DNA from: Streptomyces fuscichromogenes
Lineage (GTDB): Bacteria; Actinomycetota; Actinomycetes; Streptomycetales; Streptomycetaceae
Direction of reading: 5' to 3'
DNA: 64,000 nt
Assembly (NCBI RefSeq): GCF_014645815.1
Contig: NZ_BMML01000040.1
Coordinates: forward strand, 1-64,000
The translations under genes and the position numbers were made by a program. The notes beneath the pieces were generated by a model. The model was given only the letters and a program-made list of their open reading frames with translations, did no database searches and had not been told where the DNA came from. Below are positions 8,924 through 17,826 of this stretch, piece by piece (within the stretch, counting starts at the first letter, position 1; each line of letters opens with the position of its first letter).

Positions 8924-9913
8924 GGTGTCCCGCGCCGGCTGGTGCCGGACAACCTCAAGACCGGGGTGGACAAGCCTGATCTCTACGACCCGAAAATCAA
9001 CAAGGCGTATGCCGAACTCGCCACCCACTACGGGGCGTTGGTGGACCCGGCGCGCGCTTCGAAGCCGAAGGACAAGCCGCGGGTCGAGCGGCCCATGCCC
9101 TACGTCCGGGACTCGTTCTGGCGCGGGCGGGAGTTCGTCTCGATCGAGCACATGCAGGCCGAGGCGGTGACCTGGAGCCGGCAGGTCGCCGGGCGGCGGC
9201 AGTGCCGGCCGCTGGGCGGGGCCGCCCCGGCGTCGGTGTTCGAGGACATCGAGGCGGCGGAACTGCTGCCGCTGCCACCCACCCCGTTCGTGCTGGCCCG
9301 CTGGTCAACTGCCGTGGTGGGCCCGGATATTCATATCAAGGTCGGCCGCACTCTCTACTCGGTCCCCTGGAAACTGATCGGCAGGAGGGTCGACGTCCGC
9401 TCCACCGCCACCGTGGTCCAGGTCTTCTACGAGGGCGGCCTGATGAAGACACACGCGGCCCTTGAACAGGGCAAACGCACCGACAAGCTGGACTACCCGC
9501 CGGAGAAGATCGCCTTCCAGATGAAGACGCCGATCTGGTGCCGCACCCAGGCGTCCCAGGTCGGGGACGGCTGCCGCACCGTCATCGACCAGCTCCTCGA
9601 AGTCCACGCGCTCTACCGGCTCCGCGCCGCCCAGGGGATCCTTGGCCTGCGCGGCAAGTACGGCGACGGCCGCCTGGACGCCGCCTGCACCAGGGCCCTC
9701 GCGGTCGGCGACCCCTCCTACCGCACCATCAAAGGCATCCTCATCGCCGGGACCGAGACCGAACCCGAGCCTTTGACCAGTGGCGACGCCGGAGCCGCCG
9801 CCTTCCTCCACGGTCCCGCCCAGCTGTTCGGCGACGCCGCGACGACCCCCGACACGACGGACGACGACCGCGACGACCAGGTCCGCGACGACGAAGAGGT
9901 GGACGCCCGATGA
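8924..9913 (+). pseudogene. istA: istA 3' portion, IS21 transposase
   Basis: This continues istA in frame after the inserted element: VPRRLVPDNLKTGVDKPDLYDPKINK, then the rest of the catalytic core and the C-terminal DNA-binding region (GRTLYSVPWKLIGRRVDVR...THAALEQGKRTDKLDYPPEK). It ends with an acidic tail (DTTDDDRDDQVRDDEEVDAR). The stop overlaps the start of istB at 9910, the standard istAB arrangement. The 5' part is 3.6 kb away, so no full IstA is made from this copy. Confidence 0.85.
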
Positions 9914-10239
9914 CCGTGATGGACAGCGCCCTGCGCGAGTCGCTCAAGTCCCTGCGGCTGTCGGGGATGCTGGAGACCCTCGACGCCCGCCTGGCTCAGG
10001 CCCACGGCGGCGAACTCGGCCACCTCGACTTCCTCCAGGTCCTCTGCCAGGACGAGATCACCCGCCGCGAGACCGTCGCCTTCCAACGCAGGCTCCAGCG
10101 CGCGAAGTTCGAGCAGCAGGTCACGCTGGAGGAGTTCGACTTCACCGCCTCCTCCAAGCTGCCCGCAGCCCAGATCCGCGACCTCGGCGCCCTGCGCTGG
10201 CTGCACGCCGGCGAGTCGGTCATCCTGTTCGGCCCGGTC
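9910..10239 (+). pseudogene. istB: istB 5' portion, IS21 helper ATPase, interrupted
   Basis: The frame encodes the IstB N-terminal domain (LRESLKSLRLSGMLETLDAR, FLQVLCQDEI, FDFTASSKLPAAQIRDLGAL) and breaks off inside the Walker A loop after GPV. The next residues (VINGA) are encoded by the insertion. The loop continues as GVGKT at 14733. Removing 10240-14732 rebuilds GPVGVGKT in frame, which fixes the insertion site within a base or two. Confidence 0.88.
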
Positions 10240-10358
10240 GTTATCAACGGGGCCTGAGCCCCTCTCTTCTCTGTCTGCGACGAGCGTCACCGTGAGCGTT
10301 CTGTGTCGTTGATGCATTGCTATCAACGGGAGTTCTTCAGCGAGACGGAACGGCATCA

Positions 10359-11546
10359 GTGGCGCACAGCTTGGCGGTCCGGCCGGCGAACGGGCAGCGG
10401 ACGTGGACCGTGATCGACGAGAAGTACCGGACGGTCGCACCGGTCGAGGACTGGTTGGAGGCCCATCGGCAGCTGTGGTCGCCGAACACGGTCCGCGGTT
10501 ATGCGACCTCACTGGCCCAGTGGTGGACGTTCCTCGAGCAGCGCGACGAGACCGCGAAGTGGGCCGATCTCGGCGTCCCGGCTGTCGCGGGGTTCCTGTC
10601 CTGGCTGCGTAACGGCCGCACCGTCGAGCACGCCCTGGTCGAGTCCGAACAGGCGCCTGAGGCAGGGACGTTGGAGGCGAGACTGGCCGCGTTGATCTCC
10701 TTCTATCGCTGGCAGGAGGCGGTCTTCTCGGTGCCGGTCGCGGGCCGGCTCATGCGCGGGACACCGCGCCGGGCTCCGGCCCGGGGCCTGCTCGCGCACC
10801 TGGACGCCCGCACCGCTCCCGCCCCGTCCTCGCTGGTCAGGGTCCGGCGCCAGCGGCATCGTGGGCGCCCGCCACTGCTGCTGCCCACCGAGATCCAGGC
10901 GATCCTGGACAGCTGCGCGATGCCGGACGCCACGGTCGGCGAGTGGGTCGGCAACCTGCGCGACCGGCTGCTGTTCGCCCTGCTCGCGGAGACCGGTATG
11001 CGCCTGGGCGAGTCCCTTGGCCTGCGGATCTGCGACTTCGTGATGGGCCGCGGCTCCACTCCCTATGTCGAGATCGTGCCGCGCGAGGACAACACGAACG
11101 GGGCCAGGGTGAAGATGATGCGCCCCCGACGGATCTATGTCGGCTGCGACCTGGAGCGACTGTTCGCCGACTACCTCACCCACCTCGCCTGCCGGGCCGC
11201 CGAGTTCGGCATCGAGATCGATGCCGGATCGCCGTTGCTGGTGAACCTGGATCGGCCGCCGCTGCTGGCCGCCCTGCGCGAGGGCACGGTGCGGGACAAG
11301 GTGTCCGCCCTGCGCAAGAAGCGCATCGGCCCGGCCTCCTGGACGCCGCACTGGTTCCGACACAGTCACGCGACCGCGCTGCTGCTGGCCGGGACACCGG
11401 AGTGGGTGGTCTCCCGCCGACTCGGTCACGCACATGTGCAGACCACGCTCGACCTATATGGCTGGGTCCGCGAGGACGAGGCCCTGCGGGCCGCGGCGAA
11501 CTGGAAGTCGTACATCTCCGCCTGGCAGGTCGACGATGGCCGGTGA
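10359..11546 (+). CDS. tyrosine recombinase TnpA-like (Tn554 type)
   Basis: The GTG at 10359 gives 395 residues; a TTG at 10317 is an alternative. The core-binding domain (PVEDWLEAHRQLWSPNTVRGYATSL split around residue 40) precedes a catalytic domain with Arg in ETGMRLGESLGL, HWFRHSHATALLL, and GHAHVQTTLDLYGW providing His and Tyr. An ISFYRW segment is also typical of TnpA-type recombinases. The stop overlaps the TnpB-like start by 11 bp. It acts in integration and excision of the element. Confidence 0.9.
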   Translation: MAHSLAVRPANGQRTWTVIDEKYRTVAPVEDWLEAHRQLWSPNTVRGYATSLAQWWTFLEQRDETAKWADLGVPAVAGFLSWLRNGRTVEHALVESEQAPEAGTLEARLAALISFYRWQEAVFSVPVAGRLMRGTPRRAPARGLLAHLDARTAPAPSSLVRVRRQRHRGRPPLLLPTEIQAILDSCAMPDATVGEWVGNLRDRLLFALLAETGMRLGESLGLRICDFVMGRGSTPYVEIVPREDNTNGARVKMMRPRRIYVGCDLERLFADYLTHLACRAAEFGIEIDAGSPLLVNLDRPPLLAALREGTVRDKVSALRKKRIGPASWTPHWFRHSHATALLLAGTPEWVVSRRLGHAHVQTTLDLYGWVREDEALRAAANWKSYISAWQVDDGR

Positions 11547-13974
11547 ACAGCGCCGTCAGCACGCAGCCGGCGACGAGGATCCGTTCTGGCGGCTCTGGCG
11601 GAAGCTGCCCGAGCCCTGGAAGGGGCCGGTGATCGGCGACGGCATTGACGACTGGGAGAAGATCACCGAGAACGGCGACCGCCGCATCGATCTGACCGGG
11701 CTGCCCGACCTGATCGCCGCCGAACTGGCCTGGATGGCGCACTGGCAGGCGATGGACGGGACCCGCTCGTCGGTGCTGGGCACCAACCAATTCGCGAACA
11801 TCCTGCGCCGCGCGATCCGCGACAAACATCCCTTCCCGACGTCGATCCGGGCCATGGAGTGGGAGACGGCGGCCGCCCTGCAGCGGTGGTTCTATGCCAC
11901 CCGCTGGGGCCGGCTCATTCCCCGCGGCAGCGTCGCCCGGCTGCGGGTGATCTTCCGCTTCTCCCGCCTGGCCCTCCTCGCCCGCTGCAGCGACGGGCCC
12001 TGGTGGTCCCTGGATGAATGGCACCCCCGCTGCGATCCGCGGATCCCGTTGGCCGAGCACGAACCCCAGGCCCACTACGGCTGTTCACCCTCAAGGATCA
12101 CTCGGCCGTGGCTGCGGGAGGCCGTGAAGTGGTCTCTGGGCACCCAGCTGGAGGCCGGGACTTTGCGCTGGTCGACGGTGAGCCAGGAGAGGATGCGGTG
12201 CTTCGCCCGCTTCGACCGCTGGGTGGAGACCTTCACCGACCCGCTCGACGTCCTGGGCGACCCCGCCCACGCCGTCCAACTGGCCACCGCCTTCCGCCGC
12301 TGGGCGTCCGACCCTGCCAACCGGCTCCTTCGCCAGAACGAGCAACGGTTCGCTGGGCAGCCCGTCCATCCCCGCCTGGTCAACGACGACCTGCGGGCCG
12401 TCGCCGAACTCTTCGCGTTCGTCGCCGCCAACCCCATCGAGGCCCACCAGGTCCTTGGCCCCAACCCGTGGTCCCGGGTCACCGACGCGCACGCTGCCGG
12501 ATGGTTCCGCCAGGTCTCCCGCATCCCGCACCAGCGCGAACTCAACGACGAGCACTACGTCGACGACCACGCCCTCGCCCAGATCCCCTCAGCCCTGCCC
12601 CTGCTCGGGCTCGCCCGCGACGAGCAGATGCTTCTCACCCGCGGTGACGGGCAGCAGGTCACCGCCCACGGCTTCGACGACCCGCAGGCCATGCGCATGA
12701 TCCTGCTGCAGATCCTCACCGGACGGCGGGCCAGCGAGATCCGCACCAGCCGCTTCGACTCTCTCTCCCCGGTCCCCGACCGGGCCGTCGACGCAGTCGA
12801 GGGCGAACAGATCGCCCGCTTCCACTACGCACAGAGCAAGATCGACATCGCACCGGACAACATCCTCGTCGACGCCGAGGTCGTCGCGGTCATCGAGGAA
12901 CAACGCCAGTGGCTCCGCGACCACTTCCCCGGCATCACCCCACGCCACCTGTTCCTGCAGCGGACCGGCAACCGGCAGGGCGACAAGCCCTACCCGTCGG
13001 GCACCTACAGCTGGATGCTCCGCGAGTTCAGCAAGATCGTGAAGATCACCGACAGCCAAGGCAAGCCCGTCGGACTGAGCCACACCCACCGCTTCCGTCA
13101 CACCAAGCTGACCCGGCTCGCCGAACTCGGCCTGCCCGTCCACGTGTTGATGCGCTATGCAGGGCATGCAACCCCGTCGATGACGATGCACTACGTCGCC
13201 GCCCGCCAGGAACACGCCGAGCAGGCGTTCCTGGCCACCGCGAAACTCCGTGCGGACGGCACCCACGTCAGCTTCTCCCGAGACGACCACGACAGCCTCC
13301 ACTTGTTCAACCGGGCCGACCGGTTCCTGCCCCACGGCTGGTGCCTGCTGCCGCCCCTGCAGAACTGCGACAAGGGAAACGCCTGCCTGACCTGCTCGGT
13401 CTTCGTCACAGACGCCTCCCACCAGGACGCTTTGGAACGGCAGTTGGACGAGACCGAGGCCCTGATCAACCGCAGCACCACCGCGTTCCAACAACGGCAC
13501 GGCCGCCCGATGCCCGAGGACAACGTCTGGCTGCTGCAACGGCGGGCCGAGCACGCGGCTCTCACCAAGCTCCTGGACACCCTCCGCTCCAAGCCCGGAC
13601 GCGCCGTCCAGGGCGCCGGCTGCGACGCTGCCCCCACCGGCCCCGTCCCGCTCACCCTCGACCTTGACCGTCACCGAAGGACCCGGCCATGGCCGACGAC
13701 GCTCGCGCCAAGCGCACCCAGACACTCGCCACCGCCGCGAAGGCCAAGTCCCAGGCCAAGACCGCTGCGGCAGAGAAGGCGATCCGAACCCTGGTCAAAC
13801 GCGGTGAGCCGATCACCTTCCAGGCTGTCCAGCGCGAGGCCAGCGTCTCCCACGCGTTCCTCTATAACCACCCCGAGCTGCGAGGACGCATCGAACGGCT
13901 ACGGGCCCAAGCCCGGCCTGTTCCCGCACCGGCGCCTGCGGCCGACGAGCGGAACACCCTTGCCCTCGCGCTGA
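11536..13974 (+). CDS. large tyrosine recombinase TnpB-like
   Basis: ATG 11536 starts an 812-residue frame. After a long N-terminal region, the catalytic domain has Arg in LTGRRASEIRTSRF, HTHRFRHTKLTRLAELG, and GHATPSMTMHYVA with His and Tyr. A Cys-rich tail (CDKGNACLTC) follows. Related proteins end near residue 700, but here the frame stays open through the first 286 bases of the next gene, adding about 95 Arg/Pro/Ser-rich residues that look like a shadow of TnpC. Either a stop codon has been lost or there is a frameshift near 13690. Confidence 0.85.
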   Translation: MAGEQRRQHAAGDEDPFWRLWRKLPEPWKGPVIGDGIDDWEKITENGDRRIDLTGLPDLIAAELAWMAHWQAMDGTRSSVLGTNQFANILRRAIRDKHPFPTSIRAMEWETAAALQRWFYATRWGRLIPRGSVARLRVIFRFSRLALLARCSDGPWWSLDEWHPRCDPRIPLAEHEPQAHYGCSPSRITRPWLREAVKWSLGTQLEAGTLRWSTVSQERMRCFARFDRWVETFTDPLDVLGDPAHAVQLATAFRRWASDPANRLLRQNEQRFAGQPVHPRLVNDDLRAVAELFAFVAANPIEAHQVLGPNPWSRVTDAHAAGWFRQVSRIPHQRELNDEHYVDDHALAQIPSALPLLGLARDEQMLLTRGDGQQVTAHGFDDPQAMRMILLQILTGRRASEIRTSRFDSLSPVPDRAVDAVEGEQIARFHYAQSKIDIAPDNILVDAEVVAVIEEQRQWLRDHFPGITPRHLFLQRTGNRQGDKPYPSGTYSWMLREFSKIVKITDSQGKPVGLSHTHRFRHTKLTRLAELGLPVHVLMRYAGHATPSMTMHYVAARQEHAEQAFLATAKLRADGTHVSFSRDDHDSLHLFNRADRFLPHGWCLLPPLQNCDKGNACLTCSVFVTDASHQDALERQLDETEALINRSTTAFQQRHGRPMPEDNVWLLQRRAEHAALTKLLDTLRSKPGRAVQGAGCDAAPTGPVPLTLDLDRHRRTRPWPTTLAPSAPRHSPPPRRPSPRPRPLRQRRRSEPWSNAVSRSPSRLSSARPASPTRSSITTPSCEDASNGYGPKPGLFPHRRLRPTSGTPLPSR

Positions 13975-14120
13975 CCAGTCAGATCACCCGCCTCAAGAAG
14001 CAGCACCGCGAAGAAGTACAGGCTCTGCGAGACGCGCTCGAACAAGCCCACGGCGAGAATCTCGACCTCCGACGCGAACTCGCCCGCCGCAGCTTGCCTG
14101 GACAGGTCCAGGCAAGCTGA
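13689..14120 (+). CDS. TnpC-like coiled-coil transposition protein
   Basis: This 143-residue protein starts at ATG 13689, within the 3' part of the TnpB-like frame. The N-terminus is Lys/Ala-rich. A helix-turn-helix-like segment (ITFQAVQREASVSHAFLYNH) precedes a C-terminal coiled coil (LTSQITRLKKQHREEVQALR...LRRELARR). Position and form match TnpC of Tn554-like elements, which influences insertion orientation and efficiency in Tn554. Codon use here is normal for the region, supporting this frame over the overlapping TnpB extension. Confidence 0.8.
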   Translation: MADDARAKRTQTLATAAKAKSQAKTAAAEKAIRTLVKRGEPITFQAVQREASVSHAFLYNHPELRGRIERLRAQARPVPAPAPAADERNTLALALTSQITRLKKQHREEVQALRDALEQAHGENLDLRRELARRSLPGQVQAS

Positions 14121-14196
14121 AATGCTCTTGAATACCCCGTGTCAGCAGGGCTAGCGTTCTTGCACCTGCCAACACCGGCACTTTCAGGAAGTCCAC

Positions 14197-14607
14197 ATGC
14201 CTCGCCGGACACCGGGCGAGATCAGGTCCCAGCTGCCACTGCGGGACGCCAGGCACTTCAGCCGAACCGTCATCAGAGGACTGTCTGCTTCCACTAACCG
14301 ACAAATCGCCCAGTTCGAGCGCGAGCGACGCCTGCCCAGAGGCGATATCGCGCTTGCCTTCCGCCGCTGGGCTCAGCGAGCCGGACGCCCTCGCAACGCA
14401 GAAGAGTGGCACTACGGATACTCCGACGTCGCCACCGGGCACATCCGCACGCTACTCGAAGTTGCCAGTTGCAACCTCCGTCCCCGCGCTCGAAGGGAAC
14501 TACAGGCTGCGTTGGCGCCGATCGACGCACGCGCTCTAAAGCGCACCGTCAACGATCCATTCGCTCCACAGCACCTGCCCTGGTGGCAACGGCGCATCGA
14601 GGTTTGA
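14197..14607 (+). CDS. hypothetical protein, transposon cargo
   Basis: A 136-residue basic protein rich in Arg, with ATG at 14197 and an AGGAAG ribosome binding site just upstream. It has alternating helices (LSASTNRQIAQFERERRLP, GDIALAFRRWAQRAGRP) and a C-terminal HLPWWQRRIEV. No domain is recognised. It is the last gene before the right tip of the Tn554-like element, so it is probably cargo or an accessory factor. Confidence 0.55.
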   Translation: MPRRTPGEIRSQLPLRDARHFSRTVIRGLSASTNRQIAQFERERRLPRGDIALAFRRWAQRAGRPRNAEEWHYGYSDVATGHIRTLLEVASCNLRPRARRELQAALAPIDARALKRTVNDPFAPQHLPWWQRRIEV

Positions 14608-14732
14608 CCCCCGGTCGACACCAGGGTGGGGCCGGAGATCGCTCGTGCAGCCACCTGCCCTTGCTTCTATGTCTTCGACGTCATTACCAGGGCGATCGCC
14701 CGAATCAAGAACTTGATCCCCAGATAACGCCC

Positions 14733-15170
14733 GGAGTGGGCAAGACACACATCGCCGTCGCTCTCGCGGTCGCGGCCTGCCGGGCCGGCTACTCGATCTA
14801 CTTCACCAGCCTCGACGACATGGTCCGCAACCTGAAGGCCGCCGAAGCAGCAGGCCGGCTGATCAACAAACTCGGCACCTACCTGCGGCCGAGCGTCCTC
14901 GTGGTCGACGAAGTGGGCTACCAGCCCCTCGAACGAGCCGAGGCGAACCTGGTCTTCCAGGTCATCTCCAAGCGTTACGAGAAGGGCTCCATCATCCTGA
15001 CCTCGAACAAGACCTTCAGCGAATGGGGCCAGGTCTTCGGCGACGAGGTCCTCGCCACCGCGATCCTCGACCGACTCCTCCACCACTGCGAAGTGATCGC
15101 GATCAACGGCCCGAGCTACCGGCTCAAGAACCGCCTCCAGGCCATCGAGCGAGAGACCGACGTGGCCTGA
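14733..15170 (+). pseudogene. istB: istB 3' portion, IS21 helper ATPase
   Basis: The frame resumes inside Walker A with GVGKTHIAVAL and contains Walker B (SVLVVDEVGYQPL), the sensor-1 segment SIILTSNKTFSEWGQVFGD and the usual C-terminus (DRLLHHCEVIAINGPSYRLKNR split at the Gly). It is the true remainder of the gene begun at 9910. With the insertion removed IstB would be about 255 residues, a normal length. Confidence 0.88.
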
Positions 15171-15239
15171 CAACCGGGGACGTTCAAACGTACCGGCCCG
15201 GCCCGAAGGGAGAGTACGCCGACAGGTGGCCGACTTCCC

Positions 15240-15420
15240 GCCCGACGCGGCGAGAGCAAGGGGATGGATACGACCGCACGGATCCATGCGGCCATGCCGG
15301 AACGGGCCAGCACTGCCCAGCCATGCCGTGACCCCCGGTCGATCCCTCCCAGGACCGCGGCCCGCAGGTCCTCATACCGCCGGGCGACCTCCACCCCGTC
15401 CACCGCCTGATCAGCGGTGA
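15240..15420 (-). pseudogene. small partner gene of helix-turn-helix protein, truncated by IS21
   Basis: After the helix-turn-helix gene, another minus-strand frame reads QAVDGVEVARRYEDLRAAVL, then RHGWAVLARSGMAAWIRAV. It resembles a small protein I have seen following this helix-turn-helix type in Streptomyces, but no database check was made. A good start codon is lacking (ATC where ATG or GTG is expected), and the frame runs into IS21 sequence with no stop of its own. I read it as a remnant cut by the IS21 right end. Confidence 0.45.
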
Positions 15421-15890
15421 TCGGGAACCTCCGCAGAGCGCGGCTCGCGCCGCCGGGCCAGCGCTTTCTCCACCGACCGCGGGTGCACGGTGATCCCGAA
15501 CTCCCGCTCGACAGCACGGGCGAGCTGGTCCGAGCGCAACGCGGCATCGCCCGAGCGGAGCCGCTCGACGAAGGCCATGACCTCCTCGGTCAACTTGCGC
15601 GGCCCCTTGGGCCCGGGCTTGCCCGGCACCAGCGCCGCCGGCCCGCCCGCGTCCAGCGCTGCGGCGATCGCATAGAAGCTCTGTCGGCAGAACCCGAACG
15701 CGGCCGCGGCCTGCACGACAGGCACCTTGTCCACCCTGACCCGGCGCACCATCTCGTACTTGACCTGCACGACATCGTCCGGATCGAGGAACGCACACGC
15801 TGCGAAGCCCGCATCGACCACGGCACCGGGCCGCGGATTGAGCGCCCGGAACTCCTTCAACGTGCTCTGCTTGCCCGTCGGCCGGCTCAT
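15411..15890 (-). CDS. helix-turn-helix protein, transposon-associated
   Basis: The protein is about 159 residues, with ATG 15890 preceded by GGGGAGG. It contains a helix-turn-helix of the transposase/recombinase accessory type (VDKVPVVQAAAAFGFCRQSF), then a PGKPGPKGPRKLT linker and a second helical DNA-binding region (LARAVEREFGITVHPRSVEK) like the winged helix of IS481/IS630 proteins. There is no catalytic domain. Similar genes commonly lie beside DUF5372 genes in mobile loci, as here. It probably binds DNA for an element whose recombinase is no longer present. Confidence 0.65.
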   Translation of the reverse strand: MSRPTGKQSTLKEFRALNPRPGAVVDAGFAACAFLDPDDVVQVKYEMVRRVRVDKVPVVQAAAAFGFCRQSFYAIAAALDAGGPAALVPGKPGPKGPRKLTEEVMAFVERLRSGDAALRSDQLARAVEREFGITVHPRSVEKALARRREPRSAEVPDHR

Positions 15891-16064
15891 CACACCTCCC
15901 CGAGATCACCTCTGTCACCAGGATCCGGCCGCCCACCGCGCAGGCCAACGGCGTGAACACCGCCCAGAGAAGCGAAAGAAACAGGTCACGAACGTATCCG
16001 GACCCCCGCACGCCCCCGGCACACGATCCGCTGTTGCCGGACACCGGCACTGATCGCACGACAA

Positions 16065-16331
16065 TCACGGCGCGATCCCCCCGACACCGTCGCGCAGCCC
16101 GGCCACCAGATCCGCGAGACGGACCAGGTCCTCGGTCCGGAACGGACAGACCCCGCCGGCCTCCTCGACGAACACGTCAGCCGGCGCCATGTCCGTCCAC
16201 TCCACCGGGAACGAACACCGTCGTCCCTGCTCATCCAGGACCAGAACCACGTCCCCGCGCCACGAGTTGAGCCGCTCCAGGAACTCGAAGTCCTCACCAC
16301 ACCGGGGATGGAACGGATGGATCAGCCGCAC
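16065..16331 (-). CDS. DUF5372 family protein
   Basis: This 88-residue protein starts at a GTG at 16331. It begins RLIHPFHPRCGEDFEFLERL, continues VVLVLDEQGRRCSFPVEWTD and ends in a helical ...FRTEDLVRLADLVAGL. The pattern matches DUF5372, a small family that sits beside recombinase and transposase genes; its function is unknown. The start lies 39 bp from the IS3 remnant, so its promoter may have been replaced. Confidence 0.7.
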   Translation of the reverse strand: MRLIHPFHPRCGEDFEFLERLNSWRGDVVLVLDEQGRRCSFPVEWTDMAPADVFVEEAGGVCPFRTEDLVRLADLVAGLRDGVGGIAP

Positions 16332-16369
16332 ACGTCCGTCGTCATCGCGGGAAACGAGCGCATTCGACG

Positions 16370-16627
16370 GTGAATGCCAACGCCCTGATGGAGTCGACGA
16401 TCGGCCTGTACAAGACCGAATTGATCAAACCCCAGCGGCCCTGGAAGACACTCTCCCAGGTCGAGCTGGCCACCGCCGAATGGGTCGACTGGTACAACCA
16501 CCGGCGGCTCCACGGAGAGATAGGTCACGTTCCGCCCGTCGAATACGAAGCCAGCTACTACACCGAATCCACGAAACCCCAGGTCATCACCACAATCTGA
16601 GATCTCCACCGAACCCGGGGCGGTTCA
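16370..16627 (+). mobile_element. IS3-family right end with orfB C-terminal remnant
   Basis: The frame 16370-16600 encodes the C-terminal part of an IS3 OrfB transposase (LMESTIGLYKTELIKPQRPW, WVDWYNHRRLHGEIGHVPP, ending KPQVITTI). It carries the last Glu of the DDE triad in MEST. The sequence after the stop (ACCGAACCCGGGGCGGTTCA) is a typical IS3 right inverted repeat ending at 16627. Everything upstream of 16370 is missing. The element's edge forms the TGA that now ends the P450 frame. Confidence 0.8.
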
Positions 16628-17563
16628 CCGCCCGTGCATCTCGACATCGACCCGCGCCCTCCGCATGAAGTGGTTCACCGGCGAAGACCAGCGCAGTGCC
16701 TCATCAACCAGGCCGTCCAGCGGCGCATCGTGTGGGCACCGGCCTTCGCCGTCCCCTGCTCCGGCCAGTTCGACGAGCGTCGCGCTGATCGTCTGAGCCG
16801 TGGTCACCACGGCACCGAGCAGCAGGCTCAGGCAGTTGACGAGGAGTTCGTCGTCGATCAGCGGCCGGCCGTCCACCGTGAGCGTCAGCAGATGACTGAT
16901 CAGGTCGTCCGCCGGGTTCTTCCGGACCTCGGCGAGCCGCTCCTAGAAGTACATCATGATCTCGCAGTGGGCCGAGGGCGCCGTCTCCTGCTCGGATCCC
17001 TGGCTGAAGTGCGGATAGCCGGGCGCCAGAGAGGAGAAGGCCAGATGGATCAACAGGTCGATGTCCCCGTCCGGCAGATCCATCATCCGCGCACCGACCG
17101 CCATAGGGAGGCGGGTGAACGCTGCGGCCGCGTCCCACACCGCGCCGTCCAGAGCAGGCTCGACGGTCTTCCGGACGAAGCATCTGACCCACTCCGCCTG
17201 CGAGGCCGCCGCATGGCTGGAGAACCGGCCGGCGAGCTGCCGACGGTACTCGTGGTGCTGGGGCGGGTCAGTGGACTGCATCATGCTTCCGCCCGCGGGA
17301 TCCGGGCTGTCCAGCATGGCGATGGCGGTACCGGCCTCGGAACTGAACGTCTCGTGTTCCGACAGCACCCTGCGCACGTCTTTGAGGCGGGTGACGGCCC
17401 AGAATCCCTCACCTGCAGAACGGCTTTGCCAGAACAACGGGCTTTCCGCCCGAAGCGTCTGCCAGGCCAGGTGCGCATCGCCTTGCGCGTAAACGGACTT
17501 TTCTGTCAGATTAATGCCGTCAAGTCGTACACGCTCACTCGGATTCCGTGCGGTTATTCTCAT
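16625..17563 (-). pseudogene. cytochrome P450 pseudogene (nonsense mutation plus 3' truncation)
   Basis: The start is ATG 17563 with GGGGAG six bases upstream. The translation has P450 N-terminal features (FWAVTRLKDVRRVLSEHETF, TDPPQHHEYRRQLAGRFS split at Gly). An in-frame TAG at 16943-16945 follows EIMMYF. The same frame then continues with ERLAEVRKNPADDLISHLL, the I-helix (LLLGAVVTTAQTISATLVEL) and the ExxR region (LVDEALRWSSPVNHFMRRAR). The frame ends at the IS3 boundary before the heme-binding Cys loop, so no active enzyme is possible. It abuts the peptide cluster and was probably a tailoring oxidase. Confidence 0.88.
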
Positions 17564-17795
17564 GGAACTCCCCGTCATCACGGACTTTCCAGGCAAGGAC
17601 ACCGGCTTTTCGACGAACCCGTCTGATGGTAAGCCGCGGTGATCAAGAGGTCGCGGTTATACAGAAATAGCCAGGGGACGTGCCGTCGTCGCAACGACGA
17701 CCCGGAAGTCCGTTGACAGCAACTGTCCCGCCTGCCTGCCCACCAGCTCACGCCCCCGGCCGCCCGGACCGCGGACACCCACGCCACAGAGCCGA

Positions 17796-17826
17796 GGAGG
17801 GTCTGTCAGCAACTGACGGACCCTCC
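17796..17826. terminator. strong hairpin between P450 and NRPS operon
   Basis: GGAGGGTC-T-GTCAG, a CAA loop, then CTGAC-G-GACCCTCC form a near-perfect 14-bp stem with one G-T pair. There is no U-tract. It lies between two divergent transcription units, so it may block read-through on either strand or act as a regulatory structure. The GTCAG/CTGAC arms echo the cluster operator half-sites but in the reverse arrangement. Confidence 0.5.

Larger units (their letters stand above)
10240..14732 (+). mobile_element. Tn554-like transposon inserted in istB Walker A
   Basis: The insertion of about 4.49 kb carries three overlapping genes in the Tn554 order: two tyrosine recombinases and a small coiled-coil TnpC-like protein, plus one unidentified cargo gene. 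Its tips show GTTATC (10240-10245) and GATAAC (14723-14728) as a short inverted repeat. No clear target duplication of the usual kind is seen. GCCCGG occurs just outside the left tip (10232-10237) and at the right tip (14729-14734), which may reflect recombination cross-over sequence. Exact tips are uncertain by a few bases. Confidence 0.82.
4542..15250 (+). mobile_element. IS21-family element carrying two nested transposons (composite; right end approximate)
   Basis: The element contains istA then istB on the plus strand in the usual overlapping order, but each gene is split. A 3.57-kb element (5354-8923) lies in istA and a 4.49-kb element (10240-14732) in istB. An inverted CGTTTGAACG lies at 4574-4583 and its complement at 15181-15190. 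The left tip is placed at TGTGAACGACGG (4542). No matching right tip was found, so the right end, near 15240-15260, is only approximate and may be eroded. Without the insertions the element would be about 2.6 kb, normal for IS21. Confidence 0.75.

Noticed and set aside
16943..16945. Recoded TAG (pyrrolysine or readthrough) in the P450
   Set aside because: The same gene is also truncated by an IS3 end and lacks the heme-ligand Cys, so simple pseudogenisation explains it.
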